A stretch of 64,000 bases of DNA from Rhizobacter sp. OV335 (GTDB lineage Bacteria; Pseudomonadota; Gammaproteobacteria; Burkholderiales; Burkholderiaceae_C). Location: contig NZ_FRCQ01000005.1 in NCBI RefSeq assembly GCF_900142965.1, positions 62,001 to 126,000 of the forward strand, written 5' to 3'. Position numbers and translations under genes: made by a program. The notes under the pieces were generated by a model that was given only the letters and a program-made list of their open reading frames with translations, did not search any database and was not told where the DNA came from. Shown in pieces: positions 37,991 to 51,598 of this stretch (its first letter is position 1; each line of letters starts with the position of its first letter).

Positions 37991-39042
37991 GGCTGTCGCT
38001 GGCCGCGATCGCGCCGCGCCGCATCGGCGTGTTCCGTGCGCTGGTGCTCGGCGACCTGCTGTGCGCGGTGCCGGCCTGGCGCGCGCTGAAGGCCGCCTGC
38101 CCGCACAGCGAGCTGACCTTGATCGGCCTGCCGTGGGCGCGCGAGTTCGTGCGCCGCTGCCCGTACCTCGACGACTTCATCGAGTTCCCGGGCTTCCCCG
38201 GGCTGCCCGAACGGGTGCCTGACCTGGCCCGGCTGCCGGCCTTCCTGCAGACGATGCAGCAGCGCCGCTTCGACCTGCTGCTGCAGATGCACGGCAGCGG
38301 CGGCATCGTGAACCCGCTGCTGGCGGCCTGCGGCGCGCTGCACTGCGGCGGCTTCCGCGAACCGGGCGGCTACTGCCCCGAGCCGACGCTGTTCGCGCCG
38401 TGGCCGACGCAAGGCCACGAGACCGAGCGGATGCTCCGCTTGGTCGACCACCTGGGCGTGCCGCGGCAGGGCAGTGCGCTCGAATTCACCGTGACGGACG
38501 ACGATGCGCGCGAGTTGGCGCAAGCGTGGCCCGAGGCGATGGAGGCGGATGCATCGCCGCTGGTCTGCGTGCATGCCGGCGCGCAGCTGCCGTCGCGGCG
38601 CTGGATGCCGGAGCGCTTCGCCGCGGTGGCCGACAGCCTGGCGGACCGGGGTTGCCGCATCGTGCTGACCGGTACCGCGGGCGAGGCCGACCTGGTGGAC
38701 GAGGTGCAGCAGTCGATGCGCTGGCCCGCTGTCAACCTGGCCGGGCGCACCACGCTGTGGACGATGGGCGCGCTGCTGCAGCGCGCGCGGCTGCTGGTGA
38801 GCAACGACACCGGGGTGTCGCACCTGGCCGCGGCCCTCGGGGTGCGCAGCGTGATCGTCAGCTCGGGGGCCGACGTGGCGCGCTGGGCACCGCCCGATGT
38901 GCAGCGCCACCGCGTGCTGTGGGCCGATGCCAGCTGCCGGCCCTGCGCGCATGCGGTGTGCCCGGTCGGGCACCCGTGCGCGCGCGGGGTCGGCGTCGAC
39001 GAGGTCGTGCGCTCAGCCGAGCAGGCGCTGGCCGGCGGCTGA
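37987..39042 (+). CDS. Glycosyltransferase family 9 (heptosyltransferase-like), second copy
   Basis: 351 residues from a GTG start that overlaps the previous stop (GTGA). IGVFRALVLGDLLCAVPAWRALK, PLVCVHAGAQLPSRRWMPERFAAV (about 188) and VSNDTGVSHLAAALGVRSVIV (about 271) are GT9 motifs. CRPCAHAVCPVGHPCARGV near the end resembles the Cys cluster of its neighbour. It closes the operon that starts at 33251 and ends eight bases before the convergent hppA stop. Confidence 0.87.
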   Translation: MRLSLAAIAPRRIGVFRALVLGDLLCAVPAWRALKAACPHSELTLIGLPWAREFVRRCPYLDDFIEFPGFPGLPERVPDLARLPAFLQTMQQRRFDLLLQMHGSGGIVNPLLAACGALHCGGFREPGGYCPEPTLFAPWPTQGHETERMLRLVDHLGVPRQGSALEFTVTDDDARELAQAWPEAMEADASPLVCVHAGAQLPSRRWMPERFAAVADSLADRGCRIVLTGTAGEADLVDEVQQSMRWPAVNLAGRTTLWTMGALLQRARLLVSNDTGVSHLAAALGVRSVIVSSGADVARWAPPDVQRHRVLWADASCRPCAHAVCPVGHPCARGVGVDEVVRSAEQALAGG

Positions 39043-39050
39043 GCGGCGCG

Positions 39051-41216
<2,166 letters not shown>

Positions 41217-41357
41217 CAGGTCTCCTTCCTCGTTCGTTCGTTGATGATCGGAATCGAGAGTCGTGCCCGACTGCACAGGGCTGCACCAGCCCTGACGGGT
41301 CTGCGGCGCATGCTACGGGATGACCCGCCTTGAAGGCAACGAAACCCGTCATGGTGT

Positions 41358-41386
41358 TTTCCAGCGGACAGGGGCGCAGTTAAAAT
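41358..41386 (+). promoter_or_regulatory. Probable sigma-70 promoter of ppa
   Basis: TTTCCA at 41358-41363 and TAAAAT at 41381-41386, with a 17-base spacer, 45 bases before the ppa ATG. Confidence 0.45.
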
Positions 41387-41430
41387 CCGGGTTATCCCTC
41401 GCGATCCCTGACTCTTATCCAGAGAACCTC

Positions 41431-41976
41431 ATGAGCCTGCACAAAGTCCCCCCCGGCGCCAAGGCGCCCGAGCAGTTCAACGTGATCATCGAGATCCCGA
41501 TGAACGCCGACCCGATCAAGTACGAGGTCGACAAGGAAAGCGGCGTGCTGTTCGTCGACCGCTTCATGACGACCGCGATGCACTACCCCTGCAACTACGG
41601 CTACGTGCCGCAGACGCTGTCCGATGACGGCGACCCGGTCGACGTGCTCGTGATCACGCCGTTCCCGCTGTCGCCCGGCGTGGTCGTCACCTGCCGCCCG
41701 ATCGGCGTGCTGAAGATGGAAGACGAGGCCGGCGGCGACAGCAAGCTGCTGGCGGTGCCGATCGACAAGGTGTTGCCGATCTACACCCACTGGCAGAAGC
41801 CCGAAGACATCAACCAGATGCGCCTGAAGGCGATCCAGCACTTCTTCGAGCACTACAAGGACCTCGAGGCCGGCAAGTGGGTCAAGGTCACCGGCTGGGA
41901 AGGCCCGGAATCGGCCAAGGCCGAGATCACCAGCGGGCTGGCCGCGTACAAGAAGGCCGAGGCCGAGAAGGCCTGA
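41431..41976 (+). CDS. ppa: Soluble inorganic pyrophosphatase (family I)
   Basis: 181 residues, the usual size. The enzyme splits PPi to phosphate in the cytoplasm. [19 protein letters not shown] near 23-40 and the metal-site [10 protein letters not shown] near 66-75 are typical. The preceding ribosome binding site is weak (AGAGAA). It lies next to the membrane pyrophosphatase gene. Confidence 0.95.
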   Translation: MSLHKVPPGAKAPEQFNVIIEIPMNADPIKYEVDKESGVLFVDRFMTTAMHYPCNYGYVPQTLSDDGDPVDVLVITPFPLSPGVVVTCRPIGVLKMEDEAGGDSKLLAVPIDKVLPIYTHWQKPEDINQMRLKAIQHFFEHYKDLEAGKWVKVTGWEGPESAKAEITSGLAAYKKAEAEKA

Positions 41977-42018
41977 GTCACGCGACATCACGGGCCGTCA
42001 CGAACGGACACCGAGCAG

Positions 42019-42044
42019 AAGGGGAGCCGCGTGCTCCCCTTTGT
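42019..42044 (+). terminator. Intrinsic terminator after ppa
   Basis: A 9-bp stem AAGGGGAGC with its complement around a CGCGT loop, then a short T run (TTTG). Confidence 0.6.
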
Positions 42045-42108
42045 CATGGCGGAACCTTGCAGCAGGGCCGCGCTCTACACTGCCCGCTTCGCTTCGATCA
42101 CCCGCCCC

Positions 42109-44829
42109 ATGCTGAAACGCTTCCTGCCTGCCGTTCTCATCGTCGCCGGCACTTTGCTGGTGCAGACCGCCTCCGCGCAGGCCCTTCCTGCCGGGATCTC
42201 CAAGGTGCAGGTGGTCGAAGGCATCACCGAATACCGCCTGCCCAACGGCCTGCAGCTGCTGCTGATCCCCGATGATTCCAAGCCGACGACCACGGTCAAC
42301 ATGACCTACCACGTCGGCTCGCGGATGGAGAATTACGGCGAGACCGGCATGGCCCACCTGCTGGAGCACCTGCTGTTCAAGGGCTCGCCGAAGCACCGCA
42401 CCGTGTGGGCCGAGTTCACCAAGCGCGGGCTGGCCGCCAACGGCAGCACCTGGTTCGACCGCACCAACTACTTCGCGAGCTTCTCGGCCAACGACGAGAA
42501 CCTGAAGTGGTACCTCGACTGGCAGGCCGATGCGATGGTCAACAGCTTCATCGCCCGCCGCGACCTCGACACCGAGATGACCGTGGTGCGCAACGAGATG
42601 GAGATGGGCGAGAACAGCCCCGACCGCATCCTGCTGCAGAAGACCGTCGCCACGATGTACGAGTGGCACAACTACGGCAAGGACACCATCGGCGCGCGGG
42701 CCGATGTCGAGAACGTCGACATCCCGCGCCTGCAGGCCTTCTACCGCCAGTACTACCAGCCCGACAACGCGACGCTGATCGTCTCGGGCAAGTTCGAGCC
42801 GGCCAAGGTGCTGCGCTGGGTCGGCGACGCCTTCGGCAAGATCCGCAAGCCCACGCGCAAGCTGCCGGTGCAGTACACGCTCGACCCGGCACAGGACGGC
42901 GAGCGCAGTGTCACGCTGCGCCGCTCGGGCGGCACGCCGCAGATCTTCGCGGCGTACCACGTGCCGCCGGCGGCGCATCCCGACTACCCGGCGATCGAGG
43001 TGCTCGACCTGGTGATGGGCGACACCCCCTCCGGCCGCCTGCACAAGCGCCTGACCGAGAAGCAGCTGGCCGCCAGCACCTTCGGTTTCGCGCAGGCGCT
43101 GGCCGAGCCGGGCTTCACGCTGTTCGGCGCGCAGCTGGCGCCGGGCCAGGCGGTCGAGCCGGCGCGCGATGCGCTGCTGGCCACCGTCGAATCCACCGCC
43201 ACCGAGCCGATCACCGACGAGGAATTCAAGCGCGCCCAGGGCAAGTGGCTGAAAGCCTGGGAACAGGCCTTCACGAACCCCGAGACGGTCGGCGTTTCGC
43301 TGAGCGAATCGGTGGCCCAGGGCGACTGGCGCCTGTTCTTCCTGATGCGCGACCGCGTGCGCGACCTGAAGCTGGCCGACGTGCAGCGCGTCGCCGACCA
43401 GCGCTTCATCGCGTCGAACCGCACGCTGGGCACTTACCTGCCGACCGACAAACCGCAGCGCGCACCGGCGCCTGCCAAGGTCGACGTGGTGGCCGAGCTG
43501 AAGGGCTTCCAGCCGCAGCAGGCGCAGGCCAACGCCGAAGCCTTCGACAGCTCGCCGGCCAACATCGACCAGCGCACGCAGCGCTTCCAGGTCGGTGGCA
43601 TCAAGGCGGCGCTGCTGCCCAAGGCCTCGCGCGGCGGCACCGTGCATGCCACGCTGACGCTGCACTTCGGCACCGACAAGAGCCTGTTCGGCCTGAACGA
43701 CGTGCCCGACATGACGGCCGCGCTGATCGACAAGGGCACCGCGACGCTGACCCGCCAGCAGGTGCAGGACCGGCTCGACGAGCTGAAGACCGAGATGGGC
43801 ATCAGCGGCGGGCCGGGGCGCGTCAGCGTCGGGCTGCTGTCGCGCCGCGAAACCTTGCCGCAGGCGATCGCGCTGGTCGCCGACCTGCTGCGCAACGCCA
43901 GCCTGCCGGCCGACGCGCTCGACGAGCTGAAGCGCCAGACGCTCGCCGCGATCGAGCAGCAGCGCAAGGAGCCCGAGAGCGTGGTCGACAACGCGCTCGG
44001 GCGCATCGGCAACCCGTACCCGCGCGGCGACGTGCGCTACGTGCGCAGCTTCGACGAGATGGTGGCGGACGTCGGCGGCCTGAAGCGCGAGCAGCTGCAG
44101 GCCTTCCACCAGCGCTTCTACAGCGCGGCGCACGGCGAGTTCGGCGCGGCCGGCGACATGGACGTGCCGGCCGTCAAGGCGGCGCTGCAGGCCGCGTTCG
44201 GCAACTGGCAGAACAGCGAGCCGTATGCGCGCGTGCTGCAGCCGCTGGTGCCGATCCCGCCGCAGCGCGTGGTGCTGCCGACGCCCGACAAGCAGAATGC
44301 GACGATGCTGGTGCGCCTGGGCGTGCCGCTGCAGGACAGCGATGCCGACTACCCGCCGCTGATGATGGCGAACTACCTGCTCGGCTCGGGCGGCAGCTCC
44401 CGCCTGTGGAAGCGCATCCGCGAGAGCGATGGCCTGTCGTACGACGTGCGCAGCCGCGTCAGCTGGAACAACCAGGAGCCGCATTCCGAATGGCAGGCCA
44501 GCGCGATTTTCGCGCCGCAGAACCAGCCGAAGGTCGAGGCCGCCTTCAAGGAAGAAGTGGCGCGTGCGCTGAAGGACGGCTTCACTGCGCAGGAGCTGGC
44601 CGAGGGCCAGCGCGGGCTGCTGGCGTTCCGCCGGCTGTCGCGCGCGCAGGACGGCAACCTGGCCGGCGCGCTCGCCAGCAACGAGGAGCTGGGCCGCACG
44701 TTCGCGGTGTCGGCGCGCGTCGACGACGCCTTGGCCAAGCTGACGCTGGAGCAGGTGAACGCCGCGCTGCGCACCTATGTGAAGCCGGACGCCTTCGTCA
44801 GCGGCTTCGCGGGCGACTTCAAGCCCTGA
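42109..44829 (+). CDS. Periplasmic M16 (pitrilysin-family) zinc peptidase
   Basis: 906 residues with a signal peptide (LKRFLPAVLIVAGTLLVQTASAQA). The inverted zinc motif HLLEH is near residue 83, and the third ligand glutamate about 76 residues on, in RNEMEMGE. A second M16 domain from about 490 lacks the zinc motif, as is normal for the inactive half. It would degrade peptides in the periplasm. I placed the start at 42109 because it opens the signal peptide. Its stop directly abuts the stop of the convergent FemAB-like gene. Confidence 0.88.
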   Translation: MLKRFLPAVLIVAGTLLVQTASAQALPAGISKVQVVEGITEYRLPNGLQLLLIPDDSKPTTTVNMTYHVGSRMENYGETGMAHLLEHLLFKGSPKHRTVWAEFTKRGLAANGSTWFDRTNYFASFSANDENLKWYLDWQADAMVNSFIARRDLDTEMTVVRNEMEMGENSPDRILLQKTVATMYEWHNYGKDTIGARADVENVDIPRLQAFYRQYYQPDNATLIVSGKFEPAKVLRWVGDAFGKIRKPTRKLPVQYTLDPAQDGERSVTLRRSGGTPQIFAAYHVPPAAHPDYPAIEVLDLVMGDTPSGRLHKRLTEKQLAASTFGFAQALAEPGFTLFGAQLAPGQAVEPARDALLATVESTATEPITDEEFKRAQGKWLKAWEQAFTNPETVGVSLSESVAQGDWRLFFLMRDRVRDLKLADVQRVADQRFIASNRTLGTYLPTDKPQRAPAPAKVDVVAELKGFQPQQAQANAEAFDSSPANIDQRTQRFQVGGIKAALLPKASRGGTVHATLTLHFGTDKSLFGLNDVPDMTAALIDKGTATLTRQQVQDRLDELKTEMGISGGPGRVSVGLLSRRETLPQAIALVADLLRNASLPADALDELKRQTLAAIEQQRKEPESVVDNALGRIGNPYPRGDVRYVRSFDEMVADVGGLKREQLQAFHQRFYSAAHGEFGAAGDMDVPAVKAALQAAFGNWQNSEPYARVLQPLVPIPPQRVVLPTPDKQNATMLVRLGVPLQDSDADYPPLMMANYLLGSGGSSRLWKRIRESDGLSYDVRSRVSWNNQEPHSEWQASAIFAPQNQPKVEAAFKEEVARALKDGFTAQELAEGQRGLLAFRRLSRAQDGNLAGALASNEELGRTFAVSARVDDALAKLTLEQVNAALRTYVKPDAFVSGFAGDFKP

Positions 44830-46032
44830 TCAATCGGCCGATGCGGTGGGCGCCTGCTTGAACGGCAGGCGCTCGTTCAGTTCATCGAGGTAGCCCTCGA
44901 CCGCCGAGCCCTCGCGGGCGAGGAAATCGCCGACCGCCTCGGCGAACTGCGGATGTGCGAGCCAATGTGCCGACCAGGTCTGCACCGGCAGCAGGCCGCG
45001 GGCCATCTTGTGCTCGCCCTGCGCGCCGCCTTCGAAGCGGCGGAAGCCGTGCTCGATGCACCAGGCGAGCGGCCGGTAGTAGCAGGCCTCGAAGTGCAGG
45101 CAGGAGATGTGCTCGGTCGCGCCCCAGTAGCGGCCGTAGGCGACCCCGCGCGCCGCATCGACGCCGATCAGCGACACCGCGATGCGCTCGCCGTCTTTCC
45201 ATGCGACGAACAGCACCCAGTTCTCGGGCATCGTGCGCGCCATGCGGGCGAAGAAGTCGCGCGTGAGGTAGGGCGTCGAGTGGTGGGCGCGGTAGGTGCG
45301 GACGTAGCAGCGATAGAAGAAGTCCCACAGGTCTTCATCGATCTCGGGGCCCGCGTGCGTCGTGAAGCTGACGCCGGCCTCGGCGACGCGGCGGCGCTCC
45401 TGCAGGATCTTCTTGCGCTTCTCGCGTTGCAGGCTGGCGAGGAAATCGGCGAAGCCGTCATACGGCTGCGGCTCGCGGTTCACCCAATGGAACTGCACCG
45501 TGCTGCGCATCATCCAGCCCATGTCGCGCGCGGCCTGCTGGTCGCGTTCGTCGAGGAACAGCAGGTGGGCGGACGACAGCTTCGCATCGTGCGCGATGCG
45601 CATCATCGCGGACAGCAGCGCGCGCCGCGCGCCGTCGTCGCGCGCCATCAGCCGCGGGCCGGGCACCGGCGTGAACGGCACCGCACTGAGCAGCTTCGGG
45701 TAGTAGCGCAGGCCGTGGCGCTGGTAGGCGTCGGCCCAGGCCCAGTCGAAGACGTACTCGCCGTAGGAATGGTCCTTCAGGTAGAGCGGGCAAGCGGCGG
45801 CGAGCGTGCTGCCTTTGCCGGCGCCTTCCTCGATCAGCAGGAACTGCGGCATCCAGCCGGTCTCGGCCACCGCGCTGGCCGACGCGTGCAGCGCCGCGAG
45901 GTACTCGTGGCGCATGAACGGCGCGGCCGAGGGCTGCGCATCGAGCAGCGCGTTCCACTGCGCGGCGTCGATCTCGCCGGGGTCGCCGACGACCCGGATG
46001 ACATAATCTTTGGAGCTCTTTTCCGCAGGCAT
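44830..46032 (-). CDS. FemAB-like / GNAT-fold acyltransferase family protein
   Basis: 400 residues. FLASLQREKRKKILQERRRV (about 200), YRCYVRTYRAHHSTPYLTRDFFARM (about 240) and CLHFEACYYRPLAWCIEHGFRRFEGGAQGEHKMARGL (about 320-355) match a widespread proteobacterial FemAB-like family annotated as peptidoglycan- or N-acyltransferase-like. The substrate is not established. It is divergent from nadE with only 12 bases between the two start codons. Confidence 0.75.
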   Translation of the reverse strand: MPAEKSSKDYVIRVVGDPGEIDAAQWNALLDAQPSAAPFMRHEYLAALHASASAVAETGWMPQFLLIEEGAGKGSTLAAACPLYLKDHSYGEYVFDWAWADAYQRHGLRYYPKLLSAVPFTPVPGPRLMARDDGARRALLSAMMRIAHDAKLSSAHLLFLDERDQQAARDMGWMMRSTVQFHWVNREPQPYDGFADFLASLQREKRKKILQERRRVAEAGVSFTTHAGPEIDEDLWDFFYRCYVRTYRAHHSTPYLTRDFFARMARTMPENWVLFVAWKDGERIAVSLIGVDAARGVAYGRYWGATEHISCLHFEACYYRPLAWCIEHGFRRFEGGAQGEHKMARGLLPVQTWSAHWLAHPQFAEAVGDFLAREGSAVEGYLDELNERLPFKQAPTASAD

Positions 46033-46044
46033 ATTCGCTGGTCT

Positions 46045-48089
<2,045 letters not shown>

Positions 48090-48110
48090 CGCGCTCTTGC
48101 ACCGGAATGG

Positions 48111-48135
48111 GGCCCGCCGCGAGCGGGCCTTTTTC
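48111..48135 (+). terminator. Intrinsic terminator after glnB
   Basis: GGCCCGC, a five-base loop, GCGGGCC, then TTTTT, between the convergent glnB and LOG-family genes. Confidence 0.85.
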
Positions 48136-48144
48136 ATGGCGACG

Positions 48145-48738
48145 TCAGATCGAACGGTAGTCGTCGGGCTGGTGCGCGCCGCCCGCGAGCGTTGCCAGCT
48201 GGGTCAGCAGCGCCTCGGCATCGTCCGAAACGTTCAGCAGGTCGTGCTGCGCCGTCGACAGGAACCCGGCGTCGATGGTCTTGGCCAGGAAGGCCAGCAG
48301 CTCGTCGTAATAGCCCGCGACGTTGAGCAGCCCGATCGGCTGGTCGTGGTAGCCGAGCTGGCGCCAGGTCCAGACCTCGAACAGCTCCTCGAAGGTGCCG
48401 ATGCCGCCCGGCAACGCGAGGAACGCGCTGGCGCGCTCGGCCATCATCCGCTTGCGTTCGTGCATCGTGTCGACCACGTGCAGCTCGGTCAGGCCGGGAT
48501 GCCCGAGCTCGCGCGACATCAGCGCATGCGGGATCACGCCGACCACCGTGCCGCCGGCCGCCAGCGTAGCATCGGCCACCACGCCCATCAGGCCGGCCCG
48601 GCCGCCGCCGTAGACCAGGCGCCAGCCGCGCTCGCCGATCAGCGTGCCGACGCGGCGGGCGGCGGCTTCATGGGCCGGGTCAGTGCCGCTGCGCGAGCCG
48701 CAGTAGACGCACAGCGAGAAAGGCGTCGCGGCGTTCAT
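48145..48738 (-). CDS. LOG-family (TIGR00730) Rossmann-fold protein
   Basis: 197 residues. The signature PGGIGTFEELFEVW near residue 108 and MHERKRMM near 92 define the LOG family (nucleoside 5'-monophosphate phosphoribohydrolase, cytokinin-activating type). CVYCGSRSGTDP opens the Rossmann domain. In bacteria it probably acts on nucleotides. Its ATG overlaps the dgkA stop by four bases. Confidence 0.88.
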   Translation of the reverse strand: MNAATPFSLCVYCGSRSGTDPAHEAAARRVGTLIGERGWRLVYGGGRAGLMGVVADATLAAGGTVVGVIPHALMSRELGHPGLTELHVVDTMHERKRMMAERASAFLALPGGIGTFEELFEVWTWRQLGYHDQPIGLLNVAGYYDELLAFLAKTIDAGFLSTAQHDLLNVSDDAEALLTQLATLAGGAHQPDDYRSI

Positions 48739-49115
48739 GGCATGAAGCGGTGCCACAGCGCGGCCAGCCAGATGCCGCCGCACAGCATCAGCGACAGGAA
48801 CACCGCCGCGCTGGCCAGGTCCTTGGCGCGCTTCGAGAGGTCGTGCAGTTCGAACGAGACCCGGTCGACCACCGCCTCGATGCCGGAATTCAGCAGCTCG
48901 ACGATCAGCACCAGCAGCACCGAACCGGCCAGCAGCGCGGTCTCGATCCAGGTGCGGCCGAGCCACAGCGCCGCGGGCAGCAGGAACACCGCGAGCCAGG
49001 TCTCCTGGCGGAAGGCGCTTTCGCCGTGGTAGGCCGTTTTCAGGCCTTCGATGGAGTAGCCGGTGGCGCGGATCACGCGTTCCAGACCGGTGCGTCCTTT
49101 GTAGGGATTCGTCAT
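48735..49115 (-). CDS. dgkA: Diacylglycerol kinase
   Basis: 126 residues with three membrane helices. RVIRATGYSIEGLKTAYHGESAFRQE and VELLNSGIEAVVDRVSFELHDLSKRAKDLASAAV are the DgkA signature (catalytic Glu in ELLNSAIE-type motif; here Ser-Gly follows Asn). It phosphorylates diacylglycerol in the inner membrane for phospholipid recycling. I chose the ATG at 49115; a longer frame upstream is Pro/Arg-rich and unconserved. Coupled to the LOG gene downstream. Confidence 0.92.
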   Translation of the reverse strand: MTNPYKGRTGLERVIRATGYSIEGLKTAYHGESAFRQETWLAVFLLPAALWLGRTWIETALLAGSVLLVLIVELLNSGIEAVVDRVSFELHDLSKRAKDLASAAVFLSLMLCGGIWLAALWHRFMP

Positions 49116-49158
49116 GGGCCGCGATTGTGCCCTGAGCCGATGACGACCCGACGCGCGC

Positions 49159-49698
49159 TCAGGCCGGGCTGGCGGGGGGTGAGGCGGGTGGGGTGGGCGG
49201 AGCGTCGACCAGGCGGGTGCCGCACAGCGCGTCATGCCAGAACTGGCGCTGCGGGTGCAGCAGCGCGAGCAGCGCGTAGGCGACGATGCCGACGCCGAGC
49301 GCGGCGAACATCTCCTTGCCGGCCCAGCCGTTCAGGCGGGCGAGCGCCCAGGCCGGTGCGATCCAGATCCAGCTCGCGAAGTAGCGGGCCAGCGCGTGCC
49401 ACTGCGACAACGGCCGCCCGTCGGCCGCGACGACACGGATGCGCCAGGTCTGCATCGGCAGCGTCTGGCCGCGGCGCGACCAGAACCAGGTGAAGTACAG
49501 GCCGTAGATGATGAAGGCGATGTAGCGCAACTCGACGCCATGCTCACGGCCTGTGACGGCGACGAAGAGGGCGCCGATCGCGCCGGGGATCAGGCCGATG
49601 CCGAACAGGATCAGCCCTTCGTAGACGAAGCAGGCCATGCGGCGCTTCAGGCTGGGCGCGCGCAGCGGCGCTGCGGCCAGCGCCGGGGTGGAACTCAT
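49159..49698 (-). CDS. RDD-family membrane protein
   Basis: 179 residues with three to four membrane segments. LKRRMACFVYEGLILFG has the Arg of the RDD motif, RRGQTLPMQTWRIRVV near 75-90 is typical, and the Asp is near DALCGTRLVD. The function is unknown; transport has been proposed for the family. Overlaps the DUF3106 gene by four bases. Confidence 0.87.
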   Translation of the reverse strand: MSSTPALAAAPLRAPSLKRRMACFVYEGLILFGIGLIPGAIGALFVAVTGREHGVELRYIAFIIYGLYFTWFWSRRGQTLPMQTWRIRVVAADGRPLSQWHALARYFASWIWIAPAWALARLNGWAGKEMFAALGVGIVAYALLALLHPQRQFWHDALCGTRLVDAPPTPPASPPASPA

Positions 49699-50471
49699 CG
49701 CTGCGGCTTGCCGGCGGCCGGGGCCGACGCCGGAACCGAGCGGGTCGCGGCGGCCTGCGGGCCGCGTTTCGGCAGCAAGGTGGCGCTGTCGACGAGTCCG
49801 GGGGCCGTGGCGATCTTCGGCAGGCCGGTCTGCTGGTGGGCCGGCGGGGTGGGGCGCTTCGAGATCAGGTTGGTCGTCGCACCCGGCTGCGCCTGCGCCA
49901 CCGTCGGCGCCACGGCCTTCGGGCGGGCGGCGTACGCGGTGTTCGGAACGATGCTCGATTTCGCTTCGGAAGCGTCGCCGTCAGGCTCCTTGCCGGCTTT
50001 CGGGGCAGGCGCCTTGTGCTCGGCGCGCTCGGCCAGCTGCTTGCGCTGGTCGGGTGGCAGGGCCTTGTAGGCCTCCCACTGCGACTTGCGGTCCTGCGGC
50101 GCGACCTGCTGGGCTTCCTTGAAGTTCAGCCGGGCCTCGGCGCGCTCCTTCGGCGTCAGCTTGGCCCACTCGGCCATGCGCGACTGCACGCGCGCCTGCT
50201 CGGCCGGCGGCAGCGAGCCGAAACGCTCCGAGATCTCGATCCACTTGCGGCGGCGCGGGGCGTCGATGCTGTTCCAGTCACGCTGCAGTGGGCTCAGCGC
50301 GTGCTGTTGCGCCGGTGTCAGCGCCGACCAGGCGGGGCCGGCTCCATTCCCGGCGGGCGCCTGCTGCGACCACGCCAGCCCCGCGCAGGCCAGCAGCGCA
50401 CCGGCCAGCAGCGGCAAGAAGCGGCGGCGCAGCGCGGGTGCGGCGGGGTCCTTGTCGAGGCGTCGAGTCAC
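49695..50471 (-). CDS. DUF3106 exported protein
   Basis: 258 residues. A signal-anchor segment (FLPLLAGALLACAGLAWS) is followed by a helical domain (about 48-135) with repeated pattern LTPAQQHALSPLQRDWNS…LPPAEQARVQSRMAEWAKLTPKERAEAR, typical of DUF3106. The rest is Ala/Pro-rich. It lies in the conserved block sigma factor–DUF3619–DUF3106–RDD and may be part of an envelope-stress system. Confidence 0.85.
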   Translation of the reverse strand: MTRRLDKDPAAPALRRRFLPLLAGALLACAGLAWSQQAPAGNGAGPAWSALTPAQQHALSPLQRDWNSIDAPRRRKWIEISERFGSLPPAEQARVQSRMAEWAKLTPKERAEARLNFKEAQQVAPQDRKSQWEAYKALPPDQRKQLAERAEHKAPAPKAGKEPDGDASEAKSSIVPNTAYAARPKAVAPTVAQAQPGATTNLISKRPTPPAHQQTGLPKIATAPGLVDSATLLPKRGPQAAATRSVPASAPAAGKPQR

Positions 50472-50482
50472 GAGCGCCTCGT

Positions 50483-50926
50483 TCAGTCGCGGGGAGTCTT
50501 GAGGAATTCCACGAAGCCGGGGTCGCTGTAGGCGTCCGGCGGCACGTCGTCGGACAGCAGGCTGGCGTCGATTTCAGCGGCGGCCGAAATCTGCGTGCTG
50601 CTGTGCCAGCGCTGGATCAGGATCAGGCCGGCGGCCAGCACCACCAGCGGCAGCACCGAGGCGATCTTGACGCCCCAGCCGCCCAGCAGCGCGAGCGACG
50701 GGCCGGAGCGGGAGACAGCACCCGCCGTCTCGGCGGCCAGCTTCGTGCGGGCACGGGCCAGCGCCTGTTCGCGCGCAAAGCGCAGGCGTTCGGAAATGTC
50801 GGGCGAGACAGCCTGCGATTGCTCGGTCAGGCGGGCGGACAGGCGGAGGGCGAAGCGCGTCTGGAGGGCGTCCAGCTCGGCGACGGAGCGCGGTGGGGTG
50901 GGCAGTGCAGTGGTATGGCTGTTCAT
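50483..50926 (-). CDS. DUF3619 membrane protein, probable partner of the upstream sigma factor
   Basis: 147 residues with a helical N-terminal domain (RFALRLSARLTEQS, SERLRFAREQALARAR) and one membrane helix (about 89-108). Position directly after the sigma factor gene (ATGA overlap) and this layout resemble anti-sigma factors. That role is an inference; the family itself is uncharacterised. Confidence 0.82.
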   Translation of the reverse strand: MNSHTTALPTPPRSVAELDALQTRFALRLSARLTEQSQAVSPDISERLRFAREQALARARTKLAAETAGAVSRSGPSLALLGGWGVKIASVLPLVVLAAGLILIQRWHSSTQISAAAEIDASLLSDDVPPDAYSDPGFVEFLKTPRD

Positions 50927-51489
50927 AGTTCGATTCCCTTCGACTTGAGGGCGTTGGCCAGGGCATGCACGGCACGCGAGCAATGGGTCTTCACGCTTCC
51001 TTCCGAGCACCCCATCACGGCGGCCGTCTCGGCAACATCGAGTTCCTCCCAGTAACGCAGCAGAAAGGCTTCCCGTTGACGTGTCGGAAGCTGGGCCACC
51101 TGCGCCTCGATGGCTAGCAGGATCTGAGCCCGGGAAACCGAATCGGCAGCGCTTTCAGTGGCGGGGGAGTCGTCCTGCAACGCCAGAGTTTCCAGCAAAT
51201 CGAAATCCCCGTCGTCGCTCGCGGATTCGAACTCGGAGAAATTGCGCACCACCGCATTGCGCACCTTCTGGCGCCGGAACCAGTCCATGGTCGCGTTCGA
51301 CAGGATGCGCTGGAACACCAGCGGCAGTTCCGCGGCCGGGCGGTCGAAGTATTTCTCGGCCAGCCGGATCATCGAATCCTGGACGATGTCGAGCGCCGCA
51401 TCGTCATCCCGCACGGCATACACCACGCGCTTGAAGGCACGTTTCTCGACGCTCTTGAGGAAATCGGAAAGTTCTTTTTCAGATGCCAA
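50923..51489 (-). CDS. RNA polymerase sigma factor, ECF (sigma-70 family)
   Basis: About 188 residues. Region 2 (RDDDAALDIVQDSMIRLAEKY) and region 4 (QLPTRQREAFLLRYWEELDVAETAAVMGCSEGSVKTHCSRAVHAL) are clear, with no region 1 or 3. I chose the TTG at 51489 (LASEKELSDFLKSVEKRAF) because family homology starts there; another TTG at 51522 is possible. Cotranscribed with DUF3619, DUF3106 and RDD genes. The target promoters are unknown. Confidence 0.87.
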   Translation of the reverse strand: MASEKELSDFLKSVEKRAFKRVVYAVRDDDAALDIVQDSMIRLAEKYFDRPAAELPLVFQRILSNATMDWFRRQKVRNAVVRNFSEFESASDDGDFDLLETLALQDDSPATESAADSVSRAQILLAIEAQVAQLPTRQREAFLLRYWEELDVAETAAVMGCSEGSVKTHCSRAVHALANALKSKGIEL

Positions 51490-51589
51490 GGGGGATGCGC
51501 CTCGGGCCAGCCAGCCTGTCAAAACGGGGCGGATTATCTCACCGTCACCCGGTCAGGCGTCCCTTTCGCCGGAGATCGATGCAAACCGG

Positions 51590-51598
51590 TGCCATAAT
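51590..51598 (+). promoter_or_regulatory. Possible extended -10 promoter upstream of ilvB
   Basis: TGC-CATAAT (TGn plus a -10 box) at 51590-51598, about 147 bases before the ilvB start. No good -35 element is visible. The 255-base region between the sigma factor and ilvB holds no other clear feature except a weak GCCCG/CGGGC hairpin at 51633-51646 followed by TTTTT. Confidence 0.35.
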
